64,000 bases of DNA from Bradyrhizobium manausense (GCF_018130615.1 NZ_JAFCKB010000030.1:1-64000), one strand, 5' to 3'. Positions 49,878-58,823 are shown, counted from the first letter of the stretch. The notes: generated from the sequence alone by a model not told the origin. Numbers and translations: made by a program.

Positions 49878-51034
49878 CACACGCGCTCCAGAATGGCCGT
49901 CGAGGCGGCGTGGCGAACACCCAAAAGGCCGCCGGTGCCGTGGGCGATGGCAAGATCGCAATTCCTGACCTGCACCTTCGGATGCGCCTCGCCGCGCAGC
50001 TGCCTCACGGCCTCGATGATCTTGGTCATACCGCCGCGGTTGACGGGATGGTTGCTGCACAGGCCGCCGCCATCCGTGTTGAACGGCAGCTTGCCGACGC
50101 CCGAGATCAGATTGCCGTCGGCGACGAACTTGCCGCCCTCGCCCTTCTTGCAGAAGCCGAGGTCCTCGAGCTGCATCAGCACCGTGATGGTGAAGCTGTC
50201 ATAGATCGAGGCGTATTTGATGTCCTTCGGCGTGATGCCGGCTTCCTCGAACGCACGCGGCCCGGACCAGATTCCGGCCGAGTAAGTGAGATCGAGATCC
50301 TTGCCGCCGCGCGGCCCCTTCATCGCCTCGCCGTGACCGATCAGCTTGACCAGCGGCTTCTTCAGGCTCTTCGCGATCTCGGGCGTCGTCACAATCAGCG
50401 CGCCACCACCATCGGAGACGACGCAGCAATCCATGCGATGCAAGGGATCGGAGATCATCGGCGAGTTCAGGACGTCCTCGACGGTAACGACGTCCTTGAG
50501 CATCGCATGCGGATTGTATTGCGCATGATGCGAGGCCGCGACCTTGATCCAGGCGAGTTGCTCGCTCGTGGTGCCATAGTCGTGCATATGGCGCATGGCA
50601 CACATGCCATAGGCGTTGTGGGTGGTCGCACCGTAAGCGGATTCGAAATCGGCTTCCGCACCCGCCGCGCGCGGCGGCATCACGCCGGTGCGCGGCTTGC
50701 CGGCAAGCGTAATCAGCGCGATCGAGCACTTGCCCGCCGCAATCGCTTCAGCGGCGTGACCGAGATGGATGATGTAGGAACAGCCACCGGTCTCGGTGGA
50801 ATCGACGTGACGGAGCTTCTTGGTGTTCAGCCCGAGATAATCGACCATCGGCCAGGCGCCGCCGGGCGCATCGCCCGCACAGAAATAGCCGTCGACATCA
50901 TCCTTGCTGATGCCGGCATCCTCGATCGCGCCCTTGGCGACCTCGGCATGAAGCTGGGCGGTGGATTTGTCCGGCGCATGCCGGGTCGGGTGTTCGTAGA
51001 TCCCGGCAATGTAGGCTTTGCCCTTGATGGTCAA
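49877..51034 (-). CDS. SCP-x-type thiolase
   Basis: Thiolase of 385 residues in the nonspecific lipid-transfer (SCP-x) branch, cleaving 3-ketoacyl-CoA. The nucleophile Cys is in Glu-Thr-Gly-Gly-Cys-Ser-Tyr near residue 87. The C-terminal catalytic elements are Cys-Ser-Asn-His-Pro and Ile-Ala-His-Gly-Thr-Gly-Gly. Tyr-Gly-Ala-Thr-Thr-His-Asn near residue 140 is typical of the branch. TTG 51034 is chosen because GGAG lies about 8 bases upstream and the protein then starts Met-Thr-Ile-Lys-Gly-Lys-Ala; the frame extends to 51277 through a repeat-derived region. Confidence 0.9.
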   Translation of the reverse strand: MTIKGKAYIAGIYEHPTRHAPDKSTAQLHAEVAKGAIEDAGISKDDVDGYFCAGDAPGGAWPMVDYLGLNTKKLRHVDSTETGGCSYIIHLGHAAEAIAAGKCSIALITLAGKPRTGVMPPRAAGAEADFESAYGATTHNAYGMCAMRHMHDYGTTSEQLAWIKVAASHHAQYNPHAMLKDVVTVEDVLNSPMISDPLHRMDCCVVSDGGGALIVTTPEIAKSLKKPLVKLIGHGEAMKGPRGGKDLDLTYSAGIWSGPRAFEEAGITPKDIKYASIYDSFTITVLMQLEDLGFCKKGEGGKFVADGNLISGVGKLPFNTDGGGLCSNHPVNRGGMTKIIEAVRQLRGEAHPKVQVRNCDLAIAHGTGGLLGVRHAASTAILERV

Positions 51035-51160
51035 AACTGAGGTCTCCGCTCGCGTTTCTTCTTGGCTCTTTTTTCTGAACCGCAGTGGCCCGGTTGGCAA
51101 GCGCGGAAATATTCCGTCGGGCGAGAGCGTAGCGGGTTGGCGCAAGTGCTTACTCAATCC

Positions 51161-51223
51161 GTCATCCCGAGGCGCGACTGACGCGATGCAAGGCATCGCG
51201 CGCCGGGGAGCCTCGAAGGATGC
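51161..51223. repeat. Dispersed palindromic repeat, type C
   Basis: CGTCATCCCGAGGCGC at the left, a strong inner hairpin CGCGATGC-AA-GGCATCGCG (51183-51201), and GGAGCCTCGAAGGATG at the right. It is a typical rhizobial REP-like unit, single copy here. Confidence 0.6.
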
Positions 51224-51360
51224 ACTGACACCGCTCCACGACGGCCAAAACCCTAAAGGTGTTTTGCCCGACGGCACAAGCGATTTTCTATTTATCGGAA
51301 GAAGCTCTTTTTGCTGAAAACAACCCCATGCACAGTAGAACGGTGGTTGATTTCAAACGG

Positions 51361-51494
51361 GAAATCGCGAGGTGGGCAAAGCGACTTGTCCCGTAGCTCG
51401 AAGAGCGAAGGCGGAAGTGTGCCCGCGTCTTCGGCACAATTTCGGCGAGACGGTGGGCACGGCGCGTAGCGCCTTTGCCCCCCACGGGACCACC
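51361..51494. repeat. Possible repeat-derived intergenic element (type E)
   Basis: Begins with GGTGGGCAAAGC (51371-51382) and ends near the near-complement GCCTTTGCCCCCCAC (51471-51485), with CAATTTCGGCGAGACGGTGGGCAC inside (51440-51460). It resembles dispersed rhizobial elements recalled from other genomes; only one copy is here. The 460 bases from 51035 to 51494 hold no gene besides this and the type C repeat. Confidence 0.4.
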
Positions 51495-54400
51495 CTACTC
51501 CGCCGCGATCTGCCTTGGCGCGGGCGGCGGGCTCGCCAAATCGGCGGCGAGCTGGGCGTAGCGGGCCTTGGCGTCTGCGACGGCCTTCTCCTTCACCGGG
51601 CCGTAGCCGCGGATGCGATCGGGCAGCGACAGGAGCTCCACCGCGGTGTCGATCGTGACCGGCGACAACAGGCCGAGCACGGTGGCGACGTCCTTCTCGT
51701 AGCCGACGATCAAATCGCGCTCGAGCTTGCGGTCGGCGCTGCGGCCGAAGATATCGAGCGGGGTGCCGCGGAGGAATTTGAGCTTGGCCAGCACTCCGAA
51801 CACCTTCAGCATCCACGGGCCGAAGGCGCGCTTCTTCGGACGGCCCAGCGCATCGACGCCGCGGCTGAGGATCGGCGGCGCCAGGTTGAAGCTGAACTTG
51901 AAGTCGCCCTCGAACTGATCGCGGAGCTGCTGCGCGAAGGCGCCGTCGGTGAAGAGCCGCGCGACCTCGTACTCGTCCTTGTAAGCCAGCAGCTTGGCAT
52001 AATTGATCGCGACCGCGCGCGGCAGCGCATCGCCATAGGCCCCCTTCACGGCGGCGTCGCGCACCCGGTCGACCAGCTTGCGGTAACGCTTGGCCAGGCG
52101 GCCGTTCTGGTAAGCAGTGAGATGCTTGGCGCGGTGCTCGATGACTTCGTCGAGCGTCATGGCGTCCAACGTCTTCGGCGCGGCGACCTCGTCGGTTCCC
52201 TTCAGCATCTCGGCCAGGCGCGCAGGGTCTGCCACCGCGAGGCGGCCGAGGCGGAAGGCTTCCTTGTTCATCTTGATCGAGACGCCGTTGACCTCGATCG
52301 CCTGCTCGATCGAGTCCGCGGACAGCGGCAACCGGCCCTTCTGATAGGCGTAACCCATCATCATCATGTTGGTGGCGATGGAGTCGCCCAGCAGTTGCTC
52401 GGCCGGCTTGGTGAAGTCGAAGAAGACGGAGTCCTTGTGCAGCGCCGTCTCCAACAGTCCCGTCAGCTTGCGGGTCTGGAAGTTGAAGTCGCGGTTGAGG
52501 ACGAAATCCGCGGTCGGAATGACGTGGCTGTTGATGATGCCGCGGGTGCGGCTGGTATCGCAAAGCGAGATCGTGTCCTTGGCGACCGCGACCACCTCGT
52601 CGGCGGCGAGCACGACGTCGGCGGTGCCGGTGACGATGCGCGAGCAGGTCACCTCGGCCGGATGATCCGACAGGCGGACGTGGCTCAGCACCGCGCCGCC
52701 CTTCTGCGCGAGGCCCGACATGTCGAGGATCATCGAGGCCTTGCCCTCGATGTGGGCGGCCATGCCGAGCAGCGCGCCGATCGTGAGCACGCCGGTGCCG
52801 CCGACCCCGCCGACCGCGATATTATAGGGCTTATCGAGCGTCGGGCGCGAGGCTGGCTCCGGCAGCTCGCCAATCTCGCTGAGCTCTGCCGGCGCGCGGT
52901 GGCGCGGCGCACCGCCGTCGATGGTGACGAAGGACGGGCAGAAGCCCTTGAGGCAGGAATAATCCTTGTTGCAGGCGGACTGGTTGATGGCGCGCTTGCG
53001 ACCGAACTCGGTCTCCAGCGGCTCGACCGAGATGCAGTTCGACTGCACCGAGCAGTCGCCGCAACCTTCGCAAACGGCCGGGTTGATCATGACGCGGCGC
53101 GCCGGATCCTCCATCAGGCCGCGCTTGCGGCGGCGGCGCTTCTCGGCCGCACAGGTCTGCACGAAGACGATCGCGGAGGTGCCCTTGTACTCCCGGCACA
53201 TCTTCATGACGTTCTGAAGCTCGTCGCGATGGTATTTCTTCACGCCCGGCGCGATGGTATCGGCCGGATAGGCGTCCGGGTTTTCCGAGACGAGATAGAT
53301 CTCGCTGATACCCTCGGCGTGAAGCTGGGCCATGATCTTCTGCGGCGAGAGATCGCCGTCATGGCGCTGGCCGCCGGTCATCGCGACCGCGTCGTTGTAG
53401 AGGATCTTGTAGGTGATGTTGGCCTTGGAGGCGATCGACTGGCGGATGGCGAGACTGCCCGAGTGGAAGTAGGTGCCGTCGCCGAGGTTCGCGAAAATGT
53501 GGTTCTCGTTGGTGAAGGGCGCGATGCCGACCCACGGCACGCCCTCGCCGCCCATATGGGTAAAGGTCTCGGTCGAGCGGTCCATCCACAGCGCCATGAA
53601 GTGGCAGCCGATGCCGGCGAGCGCGCGGCTGCCCTCGGGGACCTTCGTCGATGTGTTGTGGGGACAGCCGGAACAGAAGTAGGGAGTTCGGGACACGGGC
53701 GCGGTGGGCACCATCTGGGTCGCCTGGCGGCCGTTGAACCAGTCGGCCTTGGCGCGGAGCATTTCCGCGATCTCGGGGTTGAGATTAAGCCTAAGAAGTC
53801 GCTCGGTCAGCGAGGTCGCGAGCGAGGCGACGCTGAGCTCGGCAGAGAACGTCAGGAAGCGCTTGTCATGCTCGTCCATCTTGCCGACGATGCGCGGACG
53901 GACGTCGTCGCGCCAGTTGAACAGCTCCTGCTTGACCTGGTTCTCGACGATCTCGCGCCGTTCCTCGACGATGAAGATCTCCTCGAGTCCGACGGCGAAC
54001 TGGCGCACGCCTTCCGGCTCCAGCGGCCAGGGCATGCCGATCTTGTAGAGACGGAGACCGATCTTGGCGGCGACCTCCTCGGTGATGCCGAGCTCGCGCA
54101 GGGCCTGCCGCACGTCCTCGTAGCTCTTGCCTGAGGCCATGATGCCGAAACGGGCGTTCGGCGAATCCAAGGTGACGCGGTTGACCCTGTTGGCGCGCGC
54201 GAACGCGATCGCGGCAAAGCCCTTATAGTCCTGCAGGCGCCGGTCCTGTTCGAAACGATCGTCGGGCCAGCGCAGATTGAGGCCGCCGGGCGGCAGCTCG
54301 AAATCCGGGGGAATGATGAAGGGCTTCATCTCGTCGGTGAGGTCGATCTCGGCGGTGGTCTCCACCGTCTCCGTGATCACCTTCATGCCGACCCAGCAGC

Positions 54401-54986
54401 CTGAATAGCGCGACATCGCGATGCCGAGCAGGCCCATCTCGATCATCTCGTGGATGCTCGAGGGATAGAGATACGGCATCAGCGCCGAGATGAAGGCGTG
54501 GTCGGACTGATGCGGAACGGTGGAGGATTTGGCGCCGTGGTCGTCACCGGCGAGGCACAGCACGCCGCCGTTCTTGGCGGAGCCGGCCGCATTGCCATGG
54601 CGGAACACGTCGCCGCAGCGATCGACGCCGGGGCCCTTGCCGTACCAGATGCCGACCACGCCGTCATATTTGGCGCCGGGCGAGAGGTTGAGCTGCTGGG
54701 AGCCCCAGACGGCGGTCGCCGCCAGGTCCTCGTTCACGCCGGGCTGGAATTTGATGTTGTACTGCTCGAGGTGCTTGCGTGCGGCAAAGAGCTGCTGGTC
54801 GTAACCGCCGAGCGGCGAGCCGCGATAGCCGGAGATGAAGCCCGCGGTGTTCAGCCCCGCAGCGCGGTCGCGGCGAATCTGGGCCATGGGCAGGCGGACC
54901 AGCGCCTGGATGCCCGTCGTGAAAATATGGCCGGTGTCCTGGGTGTATTTTTGATCGAGACTGATCGGACCCTGGTTGATGCCCAT
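51495..54986 (-). CDS. Indolepyruvate:ferredoxin oxidoreductase, fused alpha-beta form
   Basis: A 1163-residue oxidoreductase that decarboxylates aryl- or branched 2-keto acids from amino acids to acyl-CoA, passing electrons to ferredoxin. Residues to about 400 form the first pyruvate:ferredoxin-type region (Ser-Gly-Tyr-Arg-Gly-Ser-Pro-Leu-Gly-Gly-Tyr-Asp). The thiamine-diphosphate site Gly-Asp-Gly-Thr-Tyr-Phe-His-Ser-Gly is near 505. Two cysteine-rich cluster motifs follow: Cys-Glu-Gly-Cys-Gly-Asp-Cys (about 640) and Cys-Asn-Lys-Asp-Tyr-Ser-Cys-Leu-Lys-Gly-Phe-Cys-Pro (about 675). The gamma-like domain starts at Gly-Gly-Val-Gly-Gly-Thr-Gly (about 725). The fused arrangement is typical of aerobic proteobacteria. 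Monocistronic. Confidence 0.96.
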   Translation of the reverse strand: MGINQGPISLDQKYTQDTGHIFTTGIQALVRLPMAQIRRDRAAGLNTAGFISGYRGSPLGGYDQQLFAARKHLEQYNIKFQPGVNEDLAATAVWGSQQLNLSPGAKYDGVVGIWYGKGPGVDRCGDVFRHGNAAGSAKNGGVLCLAGDDHGAKSSTVPHQSDHAFISALMPYLYPSSIHEMIEMGLLGIAMSRYSGCWVGMKVITETVETTAEIDLTDEMKPFIIPPDFELPPGGLNLRWPDDRFEQDRRLQDYKGFAAIAFARANRVNRVTLDSPNARFGIMASGKSYEDVRQALRELGITEEVAAKIGLRLYKIGMPWPLEPEGVRQFAVGLEEIFIVEERREIVENQVKQELFNWRDDVRPRIVGKMDEHDKRFLTFSAELSVASLATSLTERLLRLNLNPEIAEMLRAKADWFNGRQATQMVPTAPVSRTPYFCSGCPHNTSTKVPEGSRALAGIGCHFMALWMDRSTETFTHMGGEGVPWVGIAPFTNENHIFANLGDGTYFHSGSLAIRQSIASKANITYKILYNDAVAMTGGQRHDGDLSPQKIMAQLHAEGISEIYLVSENPDAYPADTIAPGVKKYHRDELQNVMKMCREYKGTSAIVFVQTCAAEKRRRRKRGLMEDPARRVMINPAVCEGCGDCSVQSNCISVEPLETEFGRKRAINQSACNKDYSCLKGFCPSFVTIDGGAPRHRAPAELSEIGELPEPASRPTLDKPYNIAVGGVGGTGVLTIGALLGMAAHIEGKASMILDMSGLAQKGGAVLSHVRLSDHPAEVTCSRIVTGTADVVLAADEVVAVAKDTISLCDTSRTRGIINSHVIPTADFVLNRDFNFQTRKLTGLLETALHKDSVFFDFTKPAEQLLGDSIATNMMMMGYAYQKGRLPLSADSIEQAIEVNGVSIKMNKEAFRLGRLAVADPARLAEMLKGTDEVAAPKTLDAMTLDEVIEHRAKHLTAYQNGRLAKRYRKLVDRVRDAAVKGAYGDALPRAVAINYAKLLAYKDEYEVARLFTDGAFAQQLRDQFEGDFKFSFNLAPPILSRGVDALGRPKKRAFGPWMLKVFGVLAKLKFLRGTPLDIFGRSADRKLERDLIVGYEKDVATVLGLLSPVTIDTAVELLSLPDRIRGYGPVKEKAVADAKARYAQLAADLASPPPAPRQIAAE

Positions 54987-55276
54987 GTCGTCCTCTTTGC
55001 CGCCCTGTTCAGGTCTTTGTCGCGTTACGTCCGCTTAAGCCGTTGCCTCCCCGTTGTTTTTAGCTAGGGCGCGCCGACCATCAGCGCCACTCTATGTCGG
55101 ATATTTAACGCGGCGCATCACAAATCTGGAGCTTCCGCAGCGGCGGGAAAAAAACGCAATTTCGTGGCCGGAAAGGCATTGGCGATTTTCAATTTGTGTC
55201 ACCATAGCCCGGCGCCGCGAAATGACATGACGCCATATGATGCGAACGGGCTGATGAGTCGCAGCAAGAAGGGTCG
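54987..55276. other. Intergenic region between divergent genes
   Basis: The 290 bases hold no supported gene. Both promoters should be here. No repeat family seen elsewhere in the window is present. Confidence 0.4.
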
Positions 55277-56491
55277 ATGATGCGGAGGATTCTCGCTGGC
55301 CTGGTCTTGTGCAGTGCGGTTGCGAGCGCAGCCGTCGCGGCCGAGCCGTCGCCCGAGCTGATCGCCTACGGCAGGACGCTGGTCGAGGCCGGCGACTGTG
55401 CGGGCTGCCACACCGCCGATCCCGCAAAGCCGTTCGCCGGCGGCAAGCGCATCGACACGCCGTTCGGCGCGATCTATGCCCCGAACCTGACGCCGGACCG
55501 CGACACCGGGATCGGCGGCTGGAGCGATGCCGATTTCACCCGCGCCGTTCGCTATGGCACCGCGCCGGACGGCTCGCTTTATTACCCGGCCTTCCCCTAC
55601 CCGTACTTCACCCGAATGACCAAGGACGACACGCTGGCGATCCGCGCCTATCTCGGCACGCTCGCGCCCGTCGCCCGCCGCAACAAGCCGCCGGAGCTGC
55701 GCTGGCCGTTCGGCTATCGCAGCCTGATGCGGGCCTGGAACCTGCTGTTCTTCACACCTGGCCTGTTCGAGCCGGACCAGAGCAAGAGCGCGGCATTGAA
55801 CAGAGGCGGCTATCTCGTCACCGGTCTCGGCCATTGCGGCGCCTGCCACACGCCGAAGAACTATTTTGGCGCGGACAAGACCGCGCAGGCGCTCTCCGGC
55901 AGCGAGCTCGGCGGCTGGTATGCGCCGCGGCTCGATGGCGCCGCGCGCACGGGATTGCAGTCGTGGAGTGCGGAGGACATCACCGAATATCTGCAAAGCG
56001 GCCGCAACGCCAAGAGCCACGCCGGCGGCCCCATGGCCGAGGTGATCGTCAATTCGACCTCGAAGATGAGCGATGGCGATGTGCGGGCGATCGCGGTTTA
56101 CTTGAAGAGCCTGCCGCCAGCACGCCGCGAAACGATCGTGACGCCGCCTGACGACGCCGAGATGAAAGCGGGCCAGGCAGTCTATGCAAAGCTCTGCATC
56201 GCCTGCCATGAAGCCGACGGCAGCGGCGCGCCACGCATCTACCCCCCGCTGCCGGCGAACGCGCTGCTGCAATCGATCAACCCGTCCTCCACCTTGCGCA
56301 TCATCCTCGACGGCGCGCACACCGTGACGACGCCGCGGGCGCCGAACACCGGGGAAATGCCGGGCTATGCCAGGCAATTGTCCGACGAGGAGATTGCGGC
56401 CGTGACGAACTACATCCGCAATTCCTGGGGCAATGCCAGCCCGCTGGTGACGCCGGCGCAGGTGGCGAAGGCGCGCGGGCAAGCGCCGTAA
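55277..56491 (+). CDS. Triheme cytochrome c (dehydrogenase subunit type)
   Basis: Periplasmic or membrane-associated cytochrome c of 404 residues with three heme sites: Cys-Ala-Gly-Cys-His at 41-45, Cys-Gly-Ala-Cys-His at 187-191 and Cys-Ile-Ala-Cys-His at 307-311. A signal peptide (Ile-Leu-Ala-Gly-Leu-Val-Leu-Cys-Ser, cleavage near Val-Ala-Ala) precedes them. This layout is that of the cytochrome subunit of alcohol, gluconate and related membrane dehydrogenases, where it passes electrons to ubiquinone. No dehydrogenase subunit is adjacent, so its partner must be elsewhere. Possible starts are ATG 55277 and 55280. Confidence 0.92.
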   Translation: MMRRILAGLVLCSAVASAAVAAEPSPELIAYGRTLVEAGDCAGCHTADPAKPFAGGKRIDTPFGAIYAPNLTPDRDTGIGGWSDADFTRAVRYGTAPDGSLYYPAFPYPYFTRMTKDDTLAIRAYLGTLAPVARRNKPPELRWPFGYRSLMRAWNLLFFTPGLFEPDQSKSAALNRGGYLVTGLGHCGACHTPKNYFGADKTAQALSGSELGGWYAPRLDGAARTGLQSWSAEDITEYLQSGRNAKSHAGGPMAEVIVNSTSKMSDGDVRAIAVYLKSLPPARRETIVTPPDDAEMKAGQAVYAKLCIACHEADGSGAPRIYPPLPANALLQSINPSSTLRIILDGAHTVTTPRAPNTGEMPGYARQLSDEEIAAVTNYIRNSWGNASPLVTPAQVAKARGQAP

Positions 56492-56508
56492 TTCCCGCAC
56501 CGCCACGA

Positions 56509-56622
56509 GGGTGAGGGGCTGCTTCCGCGAAACTAGTGACAGTGGGACTCGTGGAGAGTCCCCCCTCACCGGATTGCATCTTCGATGCAATCCGACCTCT
56601 CCCCGCACGCGGGGCGAGATAA
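56509..56622. repeat. Dispersed repeat, family B, copy 2
   Basis: GTGAGGGGCTGCTTCCGCG (56511-56529) is nearly identical to the core of the copy at 49331. The right part has a hairpin GGATTGCATC-TTC-GATGCAATCC (56571-56593) and ends CTCTCCCCGCACGCGGGGCGAG. Confidence 0.7.
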
Positions 56623-56632
56623 GAAAGCGCCG

Positions 56633-57277
56633 CTACCGCTCCTCATCCCCCGTGAACACGAATTTCGGCATCTCCCATTTGTAGCGCACCGCGAGCAGGC
56701 GGAAGCTGATGCCGAGGACGAACGTCAAAATGGTCCAGAGCTCGGCGTTGAGCTTGAGGCCGAACGCGGTGGCGTAGAACAGTCCCGTCACCACCGAGAC
56801 GCTGGCGTAGAGCTCGGAGCGAAACAACAGCGGCACGTCGTTGCAGAGCACGTCGCGCAGCACGCCGCCGGCGCAGCCCGTCACCATGCCGGAGACGATC
56901 ACGATCGTCAGCGAGGCATCCATCTGCCAGGCGACGTCGCAGCCGGTCATGGTGAAAACGACGAGGCCAATGGCATCGAGCACGATGAAGGCAAGCTTCA
57001 GCCGATGCACGAGCCGCGCGAACAGGATGGTGAGGAAGGCCGCGCCGCCGGCGAGCGCGAGATAGATCGGATTTTGCACCCAGGCCAACGGATAGTGCCC
57101 AAGAAAGAGATCGCGCAGCGTGCCGCCACCGAGCGCGGTGATGCAGCCGAGGAAGCAGACGCCAAGCCAGTCCATGCTGCGGCGCCCAGCGGCGAGCGCG
57201 GCGGTCATGCCCTGCGCAGCCACGGCAACCAGCGAGAGGAAATGCAGCACGCTATCGGTCGGCGGCAGGCTCCACAT
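56633..57277 (-). CDS. TRIC/YadS-like (UPF0126) membrane protein
   Basis: Seven-helix membrane protein of 214 residues with two repeats of the trimeric intracellular cation channel-like (glycine-rich UPF0126) fold. The repeat marks are Ala-Leu-Gly-Gly-Gly-Thr-Leu-Arg-Asp-Leu near residue 50 and Cys-Ala-Gly-Gly-Val-Leu-Arg-Asp-Val near 138. Bacterial homologues form trimeric cation channels or glycine transport-linked proteins. ATG 57277 is chosen for the purine-rich GGAGGAGGAAGG upstream and because helix 1 follows directly. The C-terminal tail is polar (Phe-Thr-Gly-Asp-Glu-Glu-Arg). Confidence 0.88.
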   Translation of the reverse strand: MWSLPPTDSVLHFLSLVAVAAQGMTAALAAGRRSMDWLGVCFLGCITALGGGTLRDLFLGHYPLAWVQNPIYLALAGGAAFLTILFARLVHRLKLAFIVLDAIGLVVFTMTGCDVAWQMDASLTIVIVSGMVTGCAGGVLRDVLCNDVPLLFRSELYASVSVVTGLFYATAFGLKLNAELWTILTFVLGISFRLLAVRYKWEMPKFVFTGDEER

Positions 57278-57442
57278 CGCCTTGTTCCCTTCCTCCTCCA
57301 CGGAACCGACGCGCCGGGTTCCCAGGGGAACAGGTTCCCGATTCCTCGCCTGAGGGCAACATGCGACGAAAGCATAACGCGCGCGGAACAGAATCTCGCA
57401 GCTGAGGGTTGTCAGGACGCAATCAACGAGGAGACCCAATCG

Positions 57443-57868
57443 ATGGCTGACGACCGTTTTCCCAACGATCCGTACCGCCCGAACCTCGCCGACGATGAGT
57501 ACCTTCGCGCGGCGCGCCGGGATTCCGACCTTCAGGCCGATCCCGAGCTGGGTGAAGGCCCCGCCTCCAGTGGCAAGGTCGCGCTGTTTGCCGTGGCCAT
57601 AGCCCTGGTGCTGGGCGCCGTGTTCTATGGCCTCAACAACACCACCACGGGGAACCAGGCGAGCAATACGCCTGCAACGCAGACTGCGCAGCAGACGGCT
57701 CCGGCCAATCCGGCCGCGCCTCCCGGCATGCGCGACGTGACGCCGCGCAACAACGCAGCGCCCGGCGTAACCACAGGCGCCGCGCCGAGCAAGCCGGCCG
57801 CTCCGGCGGACACGCCCGCTGCAAAGCCGGCGCCGGATACGCAGACCCCGTCTGACGGCGCCAAGTAG
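57443..57868 (+). CDS. Single-span membrane protein with Pro/Ala/Thr-rich tail
   Basis: A 141-residue protein. An N-terminal cytoplasmic part of about 45 residues (Asp-Asp-Arg-Phe-Pro-Asn-Asp-Pro-Tyr-Arg-Pro) is followed by one helix (Val-Ala-Leu-Phe-Ala-Val-Ala-Ile-Ala-Leu-Val-Leu) and a periplasmic low-complexity tail of Ala, Pro, Thr and Gln. ATG 57443 follows GAGGAG at 57428-57433. A strong terminator lies 22 bases downstream. Function unknown. Confidence 0.75.
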   Translation: MADDRFPNDPYRPNLADDEYLRAARRDSDLQADPELGEGPASSGKVALFAVAIALVLGAVFYGLNNTTTGNQASNTPATQTAQQTAPANPAAPPGMRDVTPRNNAAPGVTTGAAPSKPAAPADTPAAKPAPDTQTPSDGAK

Positions 57869-57889
57869 CGATTTGCAACACGATGCGAC

Positions 57890-57917
57890 AGCGGCGGGAT
57901 CGAGAGGTCCCGCCGCT
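57890..57917 (+). terminator. Rho-independent terminator
   Basis: AGCGGCGGGA (57890-57899), loop TCGAGAGG, TCCCGCCGCT (57908-57917), then TTTTCGTTT-like run. It ends the 57443 gene transcript. Confidence 0.85.
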
Positions 57918-57939
57918 TTTCGTTTGGCCTGTTGTGGCG

Positions 57940-58749
57940 CTAGCTGAAGATCTTGTTGAGCTCGCCGCCGGAATAGCCGCTGGCAAGCTCGGTGAACGTC
58001 CCCTTCTCTGCCATCTCCTTCGCTGCACGCATGAAGCCGCCCCAGGCAGCGCGGGCGAGCGAGCCGCCGACGCTGATGCGGCGCACGCCGAGATCTTCGG
58101 CCTCCTTCAACGACAGGCCGGAGGCGCCGATCAGCAGGTTGAACGGCTTTGGTGCGACAGCCTTCACCACCGCGGAAATATCCTCGCGCGTCTTCAGGCC
58201 CGGTGCGTAGAGACAGTCGGCGCCGGCGTCGGCATAGGCCGTGAGCCGGTCGATCACGAGCTTGAGATCAGTGACACCCCAGAGATACGCCTCGCAGCGG
58301 CCGACCAGCAGCGTGCCGCTGTCGCCGATCGCCTTGCGCGAGGCCTTGATGCGCTCGACCGCGAGCGCGCGATCGTACAGAGGCTTGTCCTTGTCGCCAG
58401 TGGAATCCTCGATCGACAGGCCGGCAACACCGGTGCGCACGCCGCGCTCGACATTTTCCGCAACCTTGTCCGGCTCGATCGCAAAGCCACCCTCGAAATC
58501 TGCATTCACGGGAATGTCGACGGATGAGCTCAATGCTGCCAGATGCTGACAGACATCCTCAACGGTGACGCGGTTGTCGGCCTTGCCGATGGTCCAGGCA
58601 AAGCCCGCGCTCGACGAGGCGATCGCCTTGAAACCGAGATGCTGCAACGCCTTGGCGCTGCCGACATCGACCGGATTGGGCAGGATGAAGCAGCCGCTCT
58701 CGTGCATCTTCCTGAACGTCGCGCGCTTGTCAGCAGTCGTCACATGCAT
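57940..58749 (-). CDS. Isocitrate lyase/PEP mutase-family enzyme
   Basis: TIM-barrel lyase of 269 residues. Family marks: Ser-Ser-Ser-Ala-Gly-Phe-Ala-Trp-Thr near residue 40, the metal-linked Asp-Phe-Glu-Gly-Gly-Phe near 85, and Ile-Glu-Asp-Ser-Thr-Gly-Asp-Lys near 116. The Lys-Lys-Cys-Gly-His loop of true isocitrate lyase is absent, so oxaloacetate decarboxylase, methylisocitrate lyase-like or carboxyphosphonoenolpyruvate-type activity is more likely. It lies on the same strand as the two small ferredoxin-fold genes upstream (74 bases). Confidence 0.88.
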   Translation of the reverse strand: MHVTTADKRATFRKMHESGCFILPNPVDVGSAKALQHLGFKAIASSSAGFAWTIGKADNRVTVEDVCQHLAALSSSVDIPVNADFEGGFAIEPDKVAENVERGVRTGVAGLSIEDSTGDKDKPLYDRALAVERIKASRKAIGDSGTLLVGRCEAYLWGVTDLKLVIDRLTAYADAGADCLYAPGLKTREDISAVVKAVAPKPFNLLIGASGLSLKEAEDLGVRRISVGGSLARAAWGGFMRAAKEMAEKGTFTELASGYSGGELNKIFS

Positions 58750-58823
58750 GTTTCTCTCCCTTGTTGGCCCGCGCAGAGATAGGGACGCATGCAGGGCCGC
58801 GCTAGTGCGCGCCCGCGAACACG

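Noticed and set aside
49865-51040. A 391-codon plus-strand frame opposite the thiolase gene
   Set aside because: No domain and no start signal; the minus-strand thiolase is certain.
51372-54134. A 920-codon open frame on the plus strand opposite the indolepyruvate oxidoreductase
   Set aside because: Its product is Arg/Asp/Gly-rich without domain motifs and follows the codon-position G+C bias of the opposite gene. The minus strand encodes an unmistakable enzyme.
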